A stretch of 64,000 nt of DNA, from NCBI RefSeq assembly GCF_000708595.2, contig NZ_JARP01000001.1, positions 806,001 through 870,000 of the forward strand. The letters run 5' to 3'. Each line of letters starts with the position of its first letter. Position 1 is the first letter of the stretch. A model generated the notes under the pieces. The model saw nothing but the letters and a program-made list of their open reading frames with translations, was not told the origin of the DNA and ran no database searches. Positions 43,210 to 52,613 of this stretch are shown here, one piece after another. This DNA is from Flavobacterium sp. KJJ. Lineage in GTDB: Bacteria > Bacteroidota > Bacteroidia > Flavobacteriales > Flavobacteriaceae. The translations under genes were made by a program, and so were the position numbers.

Positions 43210-43617
43210 TTAATGTGAAAATCCCAGCGAGACACTTGTAATAATGATTAAAATAACGATTGAAGTAATCACTACATAAAGGTAGTCTTTCTCTAAAAGG
43301 AAAGAAAACAACGAAAGTAAAACTCGAAATACCGGCGTTAAAAACAGTAGTATAATTCCAAAAAAGATAAGCGATTCGCCATTTCCTTGAATAACGCCTT
43401 TGTAAACAGAAGATATTACTTCAAAAATATTTTGGTCATTTTCTTTAAAAACTGAGTAATCTTCAATAGCTGTAGAATGTCGCATTAAATATACAATTCC
43501 GCCAACAAAAGCCACTGATAATGAAGTCCAAACGCCATAGCGCAATAGATTCCCTATAATGGATTGAAAGTCTTTTTCTCCAAATTTTTCGTTTTGCATA
43601 ACTTTAGATTTTTCCAT
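43210..43617 (-). CDS. DUF1634 membrane protein
   Basis: 135 residues with three membrane segments (about 30-48, 78-100, 110-132). GNLLRYGVWTSLSVAFVGGI and the middle SLIFFGIILLFLTPVFRVLLS fit DUF1634, a family nearly always found directly after a TauE/SafE transporter gene. The start overlaps that gene by 14 bases; a Met six codons later would avoid the overlap. It is probably a partner or regulator of the transporter. Confidence 0.88.
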   Translation of the reverse strand: MEKSKVMQNEKFGEKDFQSIIGNLLRYGVWTSLSVAFVGGIVYLMRHSTAIEDYSVFKENDQNIFEVISSVYKGVIQGNGESLIFFGIILLFLTPVFRVLLSLFSFLLEKDYLYVVITSIVILIIITSVSLGFSH

Positions 43618-44440
43618 TAATTCCGTTATAAATCATATTTACTGCAAGTACAAAAATCAGACAGGCAAAAAATATTCTCAGTTTTTTAGGGTTTGTTTTT
43701 ACTAATACTTTGGCTCCAGCCATTGCTCCAAACAAAACGCCAATAACAACTGGCATACAAATTCCGGGTTCGATATATCCTTTTTGAATGTAAATAACAG
43801 AACTTGCCATTGCCGTAACGCCCATCATAAAATTGCTGGTTGTAGTCGAAACTTTAAACGGAATTTTCATAATATTATCCATAGCGATTACCTTGAAAGC
43901 ACCAGAACCAATTCCGAGCAAGCCCGACATCATTCCGGCAATTCCCATCATTCCAAAACCTCCAACTACATTTTTGGTTCCGTAACTGATTACTTCTCCG
44001 TCATGCGAAGGATAAGTTCCCTGAAGTTTTAGCTTTTTTGCTAATAAACTAGATTCTAATACAATATGTTCTTCTTTTTTTCGAAGTGAGTTTATAGCCG
44101 AGAAAATTAAAGTAAGTCCGAATAAAACGGCGATGAATGAAGTAGGAGCAATTGTGGAAAGCAATGCACCGCAAACAGCACCGATTGTAGTGGCAATTTC
44201 GAGGAAAATTCCCAGACGCATATTGGTAATTCCTTCCCGAACATAAGCAGCTGCAGAACCCGAAGAAGTTGCAATTACTGAAACCAACGCTGCGCCAATA
44301 GCATAATGAATATCGACTCCTAAAATGACGGTTAAAAGCGGAATAATAATGATACCGCCTCCTAAACCTGATAATGAACCAATAAAACCCGCTAAAAAAG
44401 CGCCAAGAATCATAATCAGGGTAAATGTAAGTACTGTCAT
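43604..44440 (-). CDS. TauE/SafE-family sulfite/organosulfonate exporter
   Basis: 278 residues with eight or so membrane segments. The two halves each carry the family pattern: IGSLSGLGGGIIIIPLLTVILG near the N-terminus and GLLGIGSGAFKVIAMDNIM, with a central helical cytoplasmic loop containing KKEEHIVLES. The family moves sulfite, sulfonates or related small anions. Pairing with DUF1634 is standard. Its upstream region is shared with two divergent thioredoxin-fold genes, so a sulfur or redox context is possible but not proven. Confidence 0.9.
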   Translation of the reverse strand: MTVLTFTLIMILGAFLAGFIGSLSGLGGGIIIIPLLTVILGVDIHYAIGAALVSVIATSSGSAAAYVREGITNMRLGIFLEIATTIGAVCGALLSTIAPTSFIAVLFGLTLIFSAINSLRKKEEHIVLESSLLAKKLKLQGTYPSHDGEVISYGTKNVVGGFGMMGIAGMMSGLLGIGSGAFKVIAMDNIMKIPFKVSTTTSNFMMGVTAMASSVIYIQKGYIEPGICMPVVIGVLFGAMAGAKVLVKTNPKKLRIFFACLIFVLAVNMIYNGINGKI

Positions 44441-44751
44441 TCGGATAAATTTTGTTTCCGCTAATTTACGAATAGAAATTTGCTGAGGGAGTTTTTAGGA
44501 GCTTAAAAAATACTTAAAAAGACGAAAACGTTTTTTTATTTTACGAAACGACGTTGAAAATAAACATTTTTTTGTACCGATGAAATGTTCCTATGGAACA
44601 GGATGCCTATTTAACTTAAAAACTTAGGAGACCTTTTTATTACTTAGAGATCTTTACGTTTAATTTCAATGCATTAAACTTTTATTAACAAAAACTAAAA
44701 CTTCATTAGTTTATATTTGTAAGAAGAAATTAATTCTAAAAGGCTGTCTTT
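44441..44751. promoter_or_regulatory. Divergent intergenic region with TAnnTTTG promoter at 44712
   Basis: No gene. TATATTTG at 44712-44719 lies 33 bases before the ATG at 44752 and is the likely -7 box of the thioredoxin operon. No operator-like palindrome was seen. Confidence 0.55.
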
Positions 44752-45228
44752 ATGAAAATCAAGTTGTTTGTTTACCTATTTCTATTGGTCACTTTTTCAG
44801 GATCGTCATATAGCCAAAATGTAAAATTGATTAATGTTGATCAGCTATATGAAAGAATAAAAAATGGAAAAGACAGTACTTACGTAGTCAATTTTTGGGC
44901 AACTTGGTGCGCACCTTGTATTAAAGAATTACCACATTTTGAAAAGTTGAAATCCGAATTTAAAACAGAAAAATTATCGGTGTTATTAGTTAGTGTCGAT
45001 TTTAAATCAAAATTAAGCACCGCGGTTATTCCTTTTGTGAAAAGAAAAAACCTGAAAAATGAAGTCTTTTTATTGAATGAAAGCAGTCCGCAGGAATATA
45101 TTGACCGTATTGATCCTTCTTGGTCAGGCAGTATTCCGGCAACCATTTTCATCAAAGGCGATAAACGAAAATTTGTCGAAACGGAATTTACGTACGAACA
45201 ATTATTAAATGAATATAAAAAACTGTAA
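44752..45228 (+). CDS. TlpA/ResA-like thioredoxin-fold protein
   Basis: 158 residues with a signal peptide (FVYLFLLVTFSGSSYSQ) and a thioredoxin fold. The active site is WATWCAPCIKELPHF (CAPC), followed by LLVSVDFKSKLSTAVIPFV and the cis-Pro in GSIPATIFIKG. It should reduce disulfides or mature cytochromes in the periplasm, or feed electrons to a peroxidase-like protein. It is 12 bases before the next thioredoxin-fold gene, and both have signal peptides, so the pair is co-transcribed and probably works together. Confidence 0.9.
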   Translation: MKIKLFVYLFLLVTFSGSSYSQNVKLINVDQLYERIKNGKDSTYVVNFWATWCAPCIKELPHFEKLKSEFKTEKLSVLLVSVDFKSKLSTAVIPFVKRKNLKNEVFLLNESSPQEYIDRIDPSWSGSIPATIFIKGDKRKFVETEFTYEQLLNEYKKL

Positions 45229-45240
45229 ACCTCTTAAACT

Positions 45241-45852
45241 ATGAAAAAAATAATTCTTTTATTAGTACTGGCATTTTCTGCTTTTATTTCTCAGGCTCAA
45301 AATGCAACGCTGAAAGCTGGAGATCCTGCACCAGATTTTAAATTGAAAAATGTGGACGGTAAAGAAATTTCTTTTGCAAGTTATCCAAAAGCAAAAGGTT
45401 TTATCGTAGTTTTTACCTGTAATACTTGTCCTTATGCTGTAGCGTATGAGCAAAGAATTATTGAGTTGGATAAAAAATTCAGATCTCAAGGATATCCTGT
45501 AATTGCTATTAACCCAAATGATCCTGAAGCTTCAAAAGCTGATTCGTTTGATAAAATGCAGGATTTAGCAAAAGAGAAAAAATATCCATTTCCATATTTG
45601 TATGATGCAGGACAAAAAGTTACAGATCAATATGGTGCAAAACATACACCGCATCTTTTTATCGTTTCTAAATCGGCAAAAGGAAATGTTATAGAATATG
45701 TTGGGGCAATTGACAATGATCCAGAAGGAACAAAAGCAGAAAAAACGAAATATGCCGAAGAGGCTATTGCTGCATTGCAAAGCAATAAAAAACCTGCAGT
45801 GACACAAACAAAAGAGATTGGATGTACTGTAAAAAGAAAAGCAAAAGCTTAA
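45241..45852 (+). CDS. Periplasmic redoxin (AhpC/TSA-like thioredoxin family)
   Basis: 203 residues with a signal peptide ending ISQAQ. Thioredoxin/AhpC-type fold: APDFKLKNVDGKEISFASYP, then the active-site FTCNTCPYAVAYEQRI (CNTC), YPVIAINPNDPEASKADSF and YGAKHTPHLFI (cis-Pro). CNTCPYA proteins form a branch annotated as thioredoxin family or redoxin; the reaction is not established. A further Cys is near the C-terminus (EIGCTVKRKAKA). Second gene of the operon, ended by a strong terminator. Confidence 0.9.
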   Translation: MKKIILLLVLAFSAFISQAQNATLKAGDPAPDFKLKNVDGKEISFASYPKAKGFIVVFTCNTCPYAVAYEQRIIELDKKFRSQGYPVIAINPNDPEASKADSFDKMQDLAKEKKYPFPYLYDAGQKVTDQYGAKHTPHLFIVSKSAKGNVIEYVGAIDNDPEGTKAEKTKYAEEAIAALQSNKKPAVTQTKEIGCTVKRKAKA

Positions 45853-45875
45853 TTTTTAGATTTTCTTCTAATAAT

Positions 45876-45905
45876 AAAACGCCTCATTATTGAGGCGTTT
45901 TATTT
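45876..45905. terminator. Bidirectional terminator, ACGCCTCA family (copy 1)
   Basis: AAAACGCCTCA, TTAT loop, TGAGGCGTTTT then ATTTT. The same stem is used at 54046 and 54742. Confidence 0.9.
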
Positions 45906-45906
45906 T

Positions 45907-46200
45907 CTACAGACTTTTTAATTTTTTCATAAAGACAGGAAATACTTCATTCAACTCGTCAAAAAGAGGATTTTTTCGGTGTTTTAATTTTATTTCTCCA
46001 AATAATTTCAAGCCAAGTGCAAACTGAGTTGCTTCTTCAGGCGTATCAAAAAGGTTTTTGTATTTCATTCTTTCGATAATAGTGAAAATTTCATCGTGAT
46101 TATCGAAATTTAATTCAAGTTCTTGGGCAGGCTCTGTTTCGCCGTTTGCGTATTGCGACAATTTTAACGTCAAATGATATTTGTTAGATCTTTTTTCCAT
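45907..46200 (-). CDS. DUF3861 protein (97 aa)
   Basis: 97 residues, no signal or membrane segment. It opens RSNKYHLTLKLSQYANGE and continues NHDEIFTIIERMK, then ATQFALGLKLFGEIKLKHRKN and FPVFMKKLKSL, the pattern of DUF3861. Function unknown. It is 15 bases downstream of the LytR-like regulator gene on the same strand and is probably co-transcribed with the two-component pair. Confidence 0.85.
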   Translation of the reverse strand: MEKRSNKYHLTLKLSQYANGETEPAQELELNFDNHDEIFTIIERMKYKNLFDTPEEATQFALGLKLFGEIKLKHRKNPLFDELNEVFPVFMKKLKSL

Positions 46201-46215
46201 CTGATGATTATATAA

Positions 46216-46947
46216 TTATTTTATCCATTTATCTACAATTACCTTAAAGGTTTCTTTGTATTGCTCTCCCACAGTTATTTCAATTTTATCTACAAAAATG
46301 GAGTTTTTGCTGATTGCACTTATTTTTTCTAGTGCAACAATAAAAGAACGATTCATTCGCATAAATTTTGAAGAAGGCAGTTTTTCTTCAAGCGCTTTTA
46401 AAGAAATGAGCGACATTAAGGCTTTATCTGAATTTTCAAGATGCACTTTTACATAATCTTTCAAACTTTCGATATATAAAATGTCTTTTAAATTCACTTT
46501 TACCCAATGATATTCGACCTTTAAAAATATAAATTCATCATCAGGATTAAAAGAGTGGTTTTCTTGTGAAGATTCTTCGACCAATTGGCGCACTTTGTTT
46601 GCAGCGCGCAAAAATTCTTCGTAACTAAAAGGTTTTAAAAGATAATCAATGGCATTAACTTTATAACCTTCAATAGCATAATGATTGTAAGCAGTTGTAA
46701 AAACAATCCTTGGCGATATTCCAGGCTGTTCTTGTAAAAGTCTTGCCAATTCCATTCCCGTTAAATTCGGCATATTAATATCCAAAAAAACAAGATCGGG
46801 CTGTTTTTCGCGAATTAAACCCATGGCTTCAACGGCATTGTCACAGCTGGAGATTAATTCCAGAAATGGTGTTTGCTCAATAAAAGTTTCTACGAGTTTT
46901 AATGCGAGCGGTTCATCGTCTACTGCTATACATCTTAATGTTGTCAT
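46216..46947 (-). CDS. LytTR-type response regulator
   Basis: 243 residues. Receiver (RCIAVDDEPLALKLVETFI, phosphoacceptor Asp in LVFLDINMPNL, Lys in DYLLKPFSYEEF), then a LytTR DNA-binding domain (about 140-243; EYHWVKVNLKDILYIESLKDY, then SLKALEEKLPSSKFMRMNRSFIV). Its start ATG shares one base with the stop codon of the kinase gene, so the two are coupled. LytTR proteins bind direct repeats in promoters; the likely region is the 270-base divergent gap with the RND operon. Confidence 0.93.
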   Translation of the reverse strand: MTTLRCIAVDDEPLALKLVETFIEQTPFLELISSCDNAVEAMGLIREKQPDLVFLDINMPNLTGMELARLLQEQPGISPRIVFTTAYNHYAIEGYKVNAIDYLLKPFSYEEFLRAANKVRQLVEESSQENHSFNPDDEFIFLKVEYHWVKVNLKDILYIESLKDYVKVHLENSDKALMSLISLKALEEKLPSSKFMRMNRSFIVALEKISAISKNSIFVDKIEITVGEQYKETFKVIVDKWIK

Positions 46948-47990
46948 TAGTCTAAAGTTATTTGCAGTTTTACATTATACATGCCATTTTTGCCAATTCC
47001 AGCTTTTAATGAATGCTTGTTCGGATAAATTAAATGCAGTCTGCGTTTTGTATTTGTTAATCCAATACCGCCTTCGTCAGTGGTTGAAGATTTTTCGAAA
47101 TAGGTATTTTCTACTTCAAATTCAAGAATGTTTCCCTTCTGTGTAAGCGAAATATGTATTAGACTTTTATCAGTGGCATGAATACCGTGTTTAAAAGCAT
47201 TTTCTACTAAAGGTAGCAATAACATTGGAACAATTGGGTAATCGTGTATTTTTTCTGGAATATCTGTTGTAATCGTCAATTTGCTGTTAGCTCGAAGTTT
47301 CATGAGCGCGATAAAATCTCTCATAAATTCAGCTTCTTTTAGCAATGTCGTTCTTTCTTCAGTGCTGTAAAGAAGATATCGCATCATTCTGCTCAGCGTA
47401 TGGAGCGCATTTCTAGAATCTTCAATATCAGTATAAGTAAGAGAATAAATGCTGTTAAGCGAATTAAAGAAAAAGTGCGGATTAATCTGTGCTTTCAGCA
47501 TTGCTAATTCTGCGGCTGTTTTATCTTGTTCCAGTTTTTGTTTATGTTGGGCTGCTTTTTGCCAATATTGCAGCATTGACCAGCTTGTACTTATACCCAA
47601 AACCAGCAAAGTGAGCATTAAAACATAATTGTCAAAATAAGGATTTCTGTATTTTGTAAAACCTAAAACCAAACTTACTTTAGTGTGAACATCGGTTTGA
47701 GAAGAATAAAAATACGCGATAATCTGCATGGCAAAAATTATAAGAAAAGACCAGACTAAATAAGGAGTGGTATTGTTTCTTATGATTGTTTTTGGAACTA
47801 TTATTTTGGCATTAGAGTAAAAAATAATAATTAAGAGAATCAATATGATAATCTGCCAAAGCCAAAAAACAGACGGCAAAACTACATTCCATGTTATAGG
47901 AATATAAAATAGCATGATAAATCCCAATAATAACCAGGCAAGGATATGTAATCCCGCAAACATATAGGGTCTAGAAAGGTTTGGTGCCAT
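46947..47990 (-). CDS. LytS/YehU-type sensor histidine kinase
   Basis: 347 residues. Four membrane segments fill residues 10-145 with little outside the membrane. Then a coiled coil (QKAAQHKQKLEQDKTAAEL) and the His_kinase domain with INPHFFFNSLNSIYSL (His in PHFFFN) and an HATPase with LLLPLVENAFKHGI and GIGLTNTKRRL. This is the LytS-type kinase paired with LytTR regulators. It reads away from the RND efflux operon. The signal could be membrane-related; no direct evidence. Confidence 0.93.
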   Translation of the reverse strand: MAPNLSRPYMFAGLHILAWLLLGFIMLFYIPITWNVVLPSVFWLWQIIILILLIIIFYSNAKIIVPKTIIRNNTTPYLVWSFLIIFAMQIIAYFYSSQTDVHTKVSLVLGFTKYRNPYFDNYVLMLTLLVLGISTSWSMLQYWQKAAQHKQKLEQDKTAAELAMLKAQINPHFFFNSLNSIYSLTYTDIEDSRNALHTLSRMMRYLLYSTEERTTLLKEAEFMRDFIALMKLRANSKLTITTDIPEKIHDYPIVPMLLLPLVENAFKHGIHATDKSLIHISLTQKGNILEFEVENTYFEKSSTTDEGGIGLTNTKRRLHLIYPNKHSLKAGIGKNGMYNVKLQITLD

Positions 47991-48090
47991 TATAAGTTAT
48001 GATTTTTATTGACAATATTACATTTTATTTGCATATGATCTTTTAACCAATCGTCCAAAATGGCGCTATAATCTCTAAAAACCGCTTTAC

Positions 48091-48185
48091 AGACGACGAG
48101 CCTCAATTGAAGAGGCAGTAGATGCATCTGTATAATTTTAATCGTGTGACAATCCATTTATGTCGATTCTATTGGCCTCTACGTC
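48091..48185. promoter_or_regulatory. Inverted-repeat region between LytS and the RND operon
   Basis: GCCTC, 7 bases, GAGGC at 48100-48116. AGACGACGAGCC (48091-48102) has a loose inverse in GGCCTCTACGTCT (48173-48185). No clear TAnnTTTG box was found for either gene. It could be the regulator's target, but I cannot show it. Confidence 0.3.
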
Positions 48186-48260
48186 TATTGAAAAATTGCC
48201 GCTTACACTATTTTAGTTCCTTTGCTTATTAATAAGTAGATAATCTCATATTTGATAAAA

Positions 48261-49418
48261 ATGAATAAGCAATCTTTTTTAGGCATTCTTGCTGCAACAG
48301 TTATCATCACTTCATGTGGAAATAAAAACGACCAAGCGGCACAAGCCGGAGCGGCTCAAGTTAAAGAGTATAAAACACTGGTATTGCAACCAGAGTCAGC
48401 AACATTAAATACTGATTTTCCTGCGAGTATTCAAGGGCAGCAAAATATAGAAATCCGTCCAAGAGTGGAAGGTTATATTGATAAGATTTTTGTTGATGAA
48501 GGTGCTGTTGTAAAAGCAGGCCAGCCTTTGTTTAAAATCAGTGCTCCAGAATATGAGCAGCAGGTTCGTACTGCGGCGGCAAGCATTAAAAGTGCTCAAG
48601 CAGAAGTAAGTGCAGCAAAACTGGCCGTTAACAAAGTAAGACCTCTTGTCGAAAAAGGAATTATCAGTAAATATGATTTAGAGTCGGCTCAATATACTTA
48701 TGAATCGGCGGCTGCTAATTTGGCTCAGGCAAATGCGGCTTTAGTAAATGCTAAAACTAATTTAGGTTATACTACTGTAACAAGTCCGGTTAATGGAGTT
48801 GTAGGTTCAATTCCGTTTCGTTTAGGAAGTTTGGTAAGTTCAAATACAGCTGAAGCTTTAACGACTGTTTCGAGTATTGGAAATGTGTATGCCTATTTTG
48901 CTATGAATGAAAAAGCTTTACTGAATTTTACACAAAGTGGTTCTGGAACTACAATAGCGCAGAAAATCAAACAATTCCCACCTGTTTCATTATTACTTTC
49001 AGACGGTTCAGAGTACACTGAAAAAGGACGTATCGAAACTGTAAATGGACTTATTAATACTGAAACTGGTTCTGTAAACATCAGAGCAAGATTTGCTAAT
49101 CCAAAAGGAATTATCAGAAGCGGAAGCAGCACGACAGTTCGAATTCCAAATGAAGTTAAAGATGCTATGATCGTTCCTCAGAGCGCTACATTTGAACTTC
49201 AGGACAAAATTTTTGTTGTAACAGTAGGAAAAGACGGAAAAACGAAAAACGTCAATATTACCAAACTTGAAAACACAGCTGGAAATTATTATGTGGTAAC
49301 AAGCGGCTTAAAAGCTGGAGATCAAATTGTATTAGAAGGAGTTGCCTCTTTAAAAGAAGGAAGCGAAATAAAAACTCAAAATCAGCAGCCAGAAACGGTT
49401 TACGCAGACTTAAAATAA
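48261..49418 (+). CDS. RND efflux periplasmic adaptor (AcrA/MexE-like lipoprotein)
   Basis: 385 residues from the ATG at 48261; a TTG nine bases earlier is less likely. Lipobox ITSC (Cys at about 19). Barrel-sandwich halves IEIRPRVEGYIDKIFVDEG and VTSPVNGVVGSIPFRLGSLV flank a helical hairpin (AAASIKSAQAEVSAAKLAV). A beta-barrel and a membrane-proximal domain follow. It should link the HAE1-type pump to the outer-membrane channel downstream. First gene of a three-gene operon. Confidence 0.92.
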   Translation: MNKQSFLGILAATVIITSCGNKNDQAAQAGAAQVKEYKTLVLQPESATLNTDFPASIQGQQNIEIRPRVEGYIDKIFVDEGAVVKAGQPLFKISAPEYEQQVRTAAASIKSAQAEVSAAKLAVNKVRPLVEKGIISKYDLESAQYTYESAAANLAQANAALVNAKTNLGYTTVTSPVNGVVGSIPFRLGSLVSSNTAEALTTVSSIGNVYAYFAMNEKALLNFTQSGSGTTIAQKIKQFPPVSLLLSDGSEYTEKGRIETVNGLINTETGSVNIRARFANPKGIIRSGSSTTVRIPNEVKDAMIVPQSATFELQDKIFVVTVGKDGKTKNVNITKLENTAGNYYVVTSGLKAGDQIVLEGVASLKEGSEIKTQNQQPETVYADLK

Positions 49419-49424
49419 AAGCCA

Positions 49425-52400
49425 ATGTTTAAAATATTTATACAGCGACCAGTACTTTCTACAGTAATATCGGTCATCATCGTAATTTTAGGTGTTTTAG
49501 GACTTGTTGAGTTGCCTATTTCTCAATATCCGGATATTGCACCGCCTACAGTAAACGTTTCAGCCAGTTATACCGGAGCCAATGCAGACGTAGTGCTTAA
49601 AAGTATTGTAATCCCGCTAGAAGAGCAGATTAATGGTGTGGAGAACATGACTTACATGACATCTTCAGCAACCAATGACGGAAATGCGTCTATCAAAATC
49701 TTCTTCAAAGTAGGAACAAACCCAGATTTAGCTGCCGTAAACGTGCAGAACAGGGTTTCTCGTGCAACAAGTTTATTGCCAGTTGAGGTAACTCAGGCAG
49801 GTGTAACCGTAACGAAAAGTCAGAGCAGTAACTTATTGATTTTCTCTTTATACAGTGATGACAAAGCCTACGATCAGACTTTTCTTCAAAATTATGCTAA
49901 GATCAATCTTGTACCGCAAATTCAGCGTGTTGTTGGAGTAGGAGATGTAACGGTTTTTGGGGCAAAAGATTACTCTATGAGAATCTGGCTAAAACCAGAC
50001 ATCATGCAGCAATACAAGCTGATTCCGAGTGATATTTCGGCTGCTTTGGCAGAACAAAATATAGAAGCGGCGCCAGGGAAATTTGGTGAAAATGGAGATC
50101 AGGCTTTTCAATACGTTATTAAATATAAAGGACGTTTAACAAGTGCTCAGGAATTTGGAGATATTGTGATAAAATCTGTTGGAAATGGACAAATATTACG
50201 ATTAAAAGATGTTGCTAAAGTAGAATTAGGATCTCTAAGTTATTCTTCTACAATTAAAACAAACGGAGTAGAATCTGCAGCAATGGCAATTAGCCAGACT
50301 CCAGGATCTAATGCACGTGACGTAATCAACAACTCGAAAAAATTGATTGAGGAAGCGGCAAAAAGCTTCCCGAAAGGAGTAAAATACACACTTTTAGTTG
50401 ACGTTAACGAAAACCTTGATGCTTCTATTGAAAAGGTAATTCACACTTTGATTGAAGCTTTTATATTGGTTTTTATCGTAGTATTTATTTTCCTTCAAGA
50501 TTTTAGATCTACTTTAATTCCGGCGATTGCAGTTCCGGTTGCTATTGTAGGAACCTTTTTCTTCCTGAATTTATTCGGTTTCACCATTAACTTATTAACG
50601 CTTTTTGCAATGGTTTTGGCGATTGGTATTGTGGTAGATGATGCAATTGTCGTCGTCGAAGCAGTGCACGCGAAACTGGATCATGGTTATAAATCGTCTA
50701 AAAAAGCGACAATCGATGCAATGAGTGAAATTTCGGGAGCGATTATTTCGATTACACTTGTAATGGCTGCCGTATTTATTCCAGTAACTTTTATTACAGG
50801 ATCTACCGGAGTTTTTTACAAACAATTTGGTATCACATTGGCCGTTGCCATTATCCTTTCGGCTGTAAATGCATTGACTTTAAGTCCAGCATTATGTGCG
50901 TTACTTTTAAAACCTCATGCTGACGATCACAAACATAAAAGTTTTATTCAGAGATTTTATACCTCGTTCAACGTTGCATTTGATAATGTAACCAACAGAT
51001 ACAAACGCTCGGTTAGTTTTCTTTCCGTTAAAAAATGGATTGTACTTGCAGCTATTCTGATTGCCAGTGCAGGATTATTTTATATGATGAAAACGACACC
51101 TTCTGCTTTCGTTCCTGCGGAAGATCAAGGAACTGTTTTTGCTAATATTAGCTTACCGCCATCAGCTTCTATGGAACGTTCTGATGTAATAGCTAAAAGA
51201 GTAGACAGTATTGCGCACACCATTCCAGGTGTTAAAAATACCCTTCGTATTGTAGGGCAAAACTTTACTGCAGGTGCGGGTAGTGCTTATAGTATGGTAA
51301 TTGTAAAATTGTTGCCTTGGGATGAACGTGAATTAAGCGTTAATGACGTAATTGGACAGCTTTTTGCCAAAACAAGCGGTATTCGTGAAGCTAATATTTT
51401 CTTTATTTCGCCTCCAACTATTCAAGGTTTTGGACAAAGTGGTGGATTCGAATTTCAATTGCAGGACAAAGGAGGGCATACAACTGCAGAATTCTTTAAG
51501 GTAAATACTGAATTTTTAGAAAAATTATCGAAACGCCCTGAAATTCAATATGCAACAACGCCATTTAATCCAGGTTTTCCTCAATATATGATGGATATTA
51601 ATCTGGCTAAAGCCAAAGATGCTGGTGTTTCAATCAATTCTATCTTGTCAACGATGCAGGGTTATTATGGTGGATTGTATGCTTCGAATTTTAATAAATT
51701 CGGAAAACAATATCGTGTTATGATTCAGGCTTCGCCAGAATTCAGAACCAATACAGAAGGATTGAACAAAATATTTGTACGCAACAGCGCTGGAAATATG
51801 GCGCCAATTACAGAATTTGTAAAAATGACCAGAGTTTTTGGACCTGAATCTATCTCGAGATTTAACCTTTTCTCTTCTATTGCCATTACCGGAGCTCCAA
51901 ATCCTGGATTTAGTTCTGGAGATGCTATTAAGGCAATTCAAGAAGTTGCAGCAGAAAATCTTCCAGCAGGTTACGGATATGAATTCTCAGGATTAACTCG
52001 TGAGGAATTAGCTTCAGGAAGTGAAACTATTTTCATATTTATTCTGTGTTTGGTTTTTGTTTATTTCTTGTTAAGTGCGCAGTATGAGAGTTATATCCTT
52101 CCATTTGCAGTATTATTCTCGATTCCGTTTGGATTAGCCGGAGCTTATTTGTTCTCGATTATTTTCAAACTAAACAGTAACATTTATCTTCAGATTTCCT
52201 TGATCATGCTTATCGGACTTCTGGCGAAGAACGGTATTTTGATTGTCGAATTTGCCCTTGAAAGAAGACGTAAAGGATTGCCGATTGTTCAAGCAGCAGT
52301 TGAAGGAGCAGTAGCGCGTTTAAGACCAATTTTGATGACATCTTTTGCTTTTATCTTAGGACTTGTGCCGTTAATGTTTGCATCAGGAGCTGGAGCTGTC

Positions 52401-52595
52401 GGAAATAAATCAATTGGAACTGGAGCTGTTGGAGGTATGTTAATCGGAACCATTTTAGGAGTTTTTGTTATCCCGGTTTTGTTTATCGTTTTCCAGACTT
52501 TACAAGAAAGAATTAGTGGTCCAGCTAAGGAAAATTACGATGACGAAGGCGATGGTGACGAGGAAATACAACTTATAGAAGCTCATAAAGAGTAA
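49425..52595 (+). CDS. HAE1-family RND multidrug efflux pump (AcrB-like)
   Basis: 1056 residues with twelve membrane segments. It starts FKIFIQRPVLSTVISVIIVILG, has SQYPDIAPPTVNVSASYTGA, and TM4 carries the proton-relay Asp pair in GIVVDDAIVVVEAVHAKLD. LSPALCALLLKP, FVPAEDQGTVFANISLPP and the C-terminal GLLAKNGILIVEFALERR are all family hallmarks. It is a drug/organic-solute exporter driven by protons. Start is 6 bases after the adaptor stop; the TolC-like gene follows 18 bases downstream. Confidence 0.95.
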   Translation: MFKIFIQRPVLSTVISVIIVILGVLGLVELPISQYPDIAPPTVNVSASYTGANADVVLKSIVIPLEEQINGVENMTYMTSSATNDGNASIKIFFKVGTNPDLAAVNVQNRVSRATSLLPVEVTQAGVTVTKSQSSNLLIFSLYSDDKAYDQTFLQNYAKINLVPQIQRVVGVGDVTVFGAKDYSMRIWLKPDIMQQYKLIPSDISAALAEQNIEAAPGKFGENGDQAFQYVIKYKGRLTSAQEFGDIVIKSVGNGQILRLKDVAKVELGSLSYSSTIKTNGVESAAMAISQTPGSNARDVINNSKKLIEEAAKSFPKGVKYTLLVDVNENLDASIEKVIHTLIEAFILVFIVVFIFLQDFRSTLIPAIAVPVAIVGTFFFLNLFGFTINLLTLFAMVLAIGIVVDDAIVVVEAVHAKLDHGYKSSKKATIDAMSEISGAIISITLVMAAVFIPVTFITGSTGVFYKQFGITLAVAIILSAVNALTLSPALCALLLKPHADDHKHKSFIQRFYTSFNVAFDNVTNRYKRSVSFLSVKKWIVLAAILIASAGLFYMMKTTPSAFVPAEDQGTVFANISLPPSASMERSDVIAKRVDSIAHTIPGVKNTLRIVGQNFTAGAGSAYSMVIVKLLPWDERELSVNDVIGQLFAKTSGIREANIFFISPPTIQGFGQSGGFEFQLQDKGGHTTAEFFKVNTEFLEKLSKRPEIQYATTPFNPGFPQYMMDINLAKAKDAGVSINSILSTMQGYYGGLYASNFNKFGKQYRVMIQASPEFRTNTEGLNKIFVRNSAGNMAPITEFVKMTRVFGPESISRFNLFSSIAITGAPNPGFSSGDAIKAIQEVAAENLPAGYGYEFSGLTREELASGSETIFIFILCLVFVYFLLSAQYESYILPFAVLFSIPFGLAGAYLFSIIFKLNSNIYLQISLIMLIGLLAKNGILIVEFALERRRKGLPIVQAAVEGAVARLRPILMTSFAFILGLVPLMFASGAGAVGNKSIGTGAVGGMLIGTILGVFVIPVLFIVFQTLQERISGPAKENYDDEGDGDEEIQLIEAHKE

Positions 52596-52613
52596 TAATT
52601 TAATTCAGAAGAA

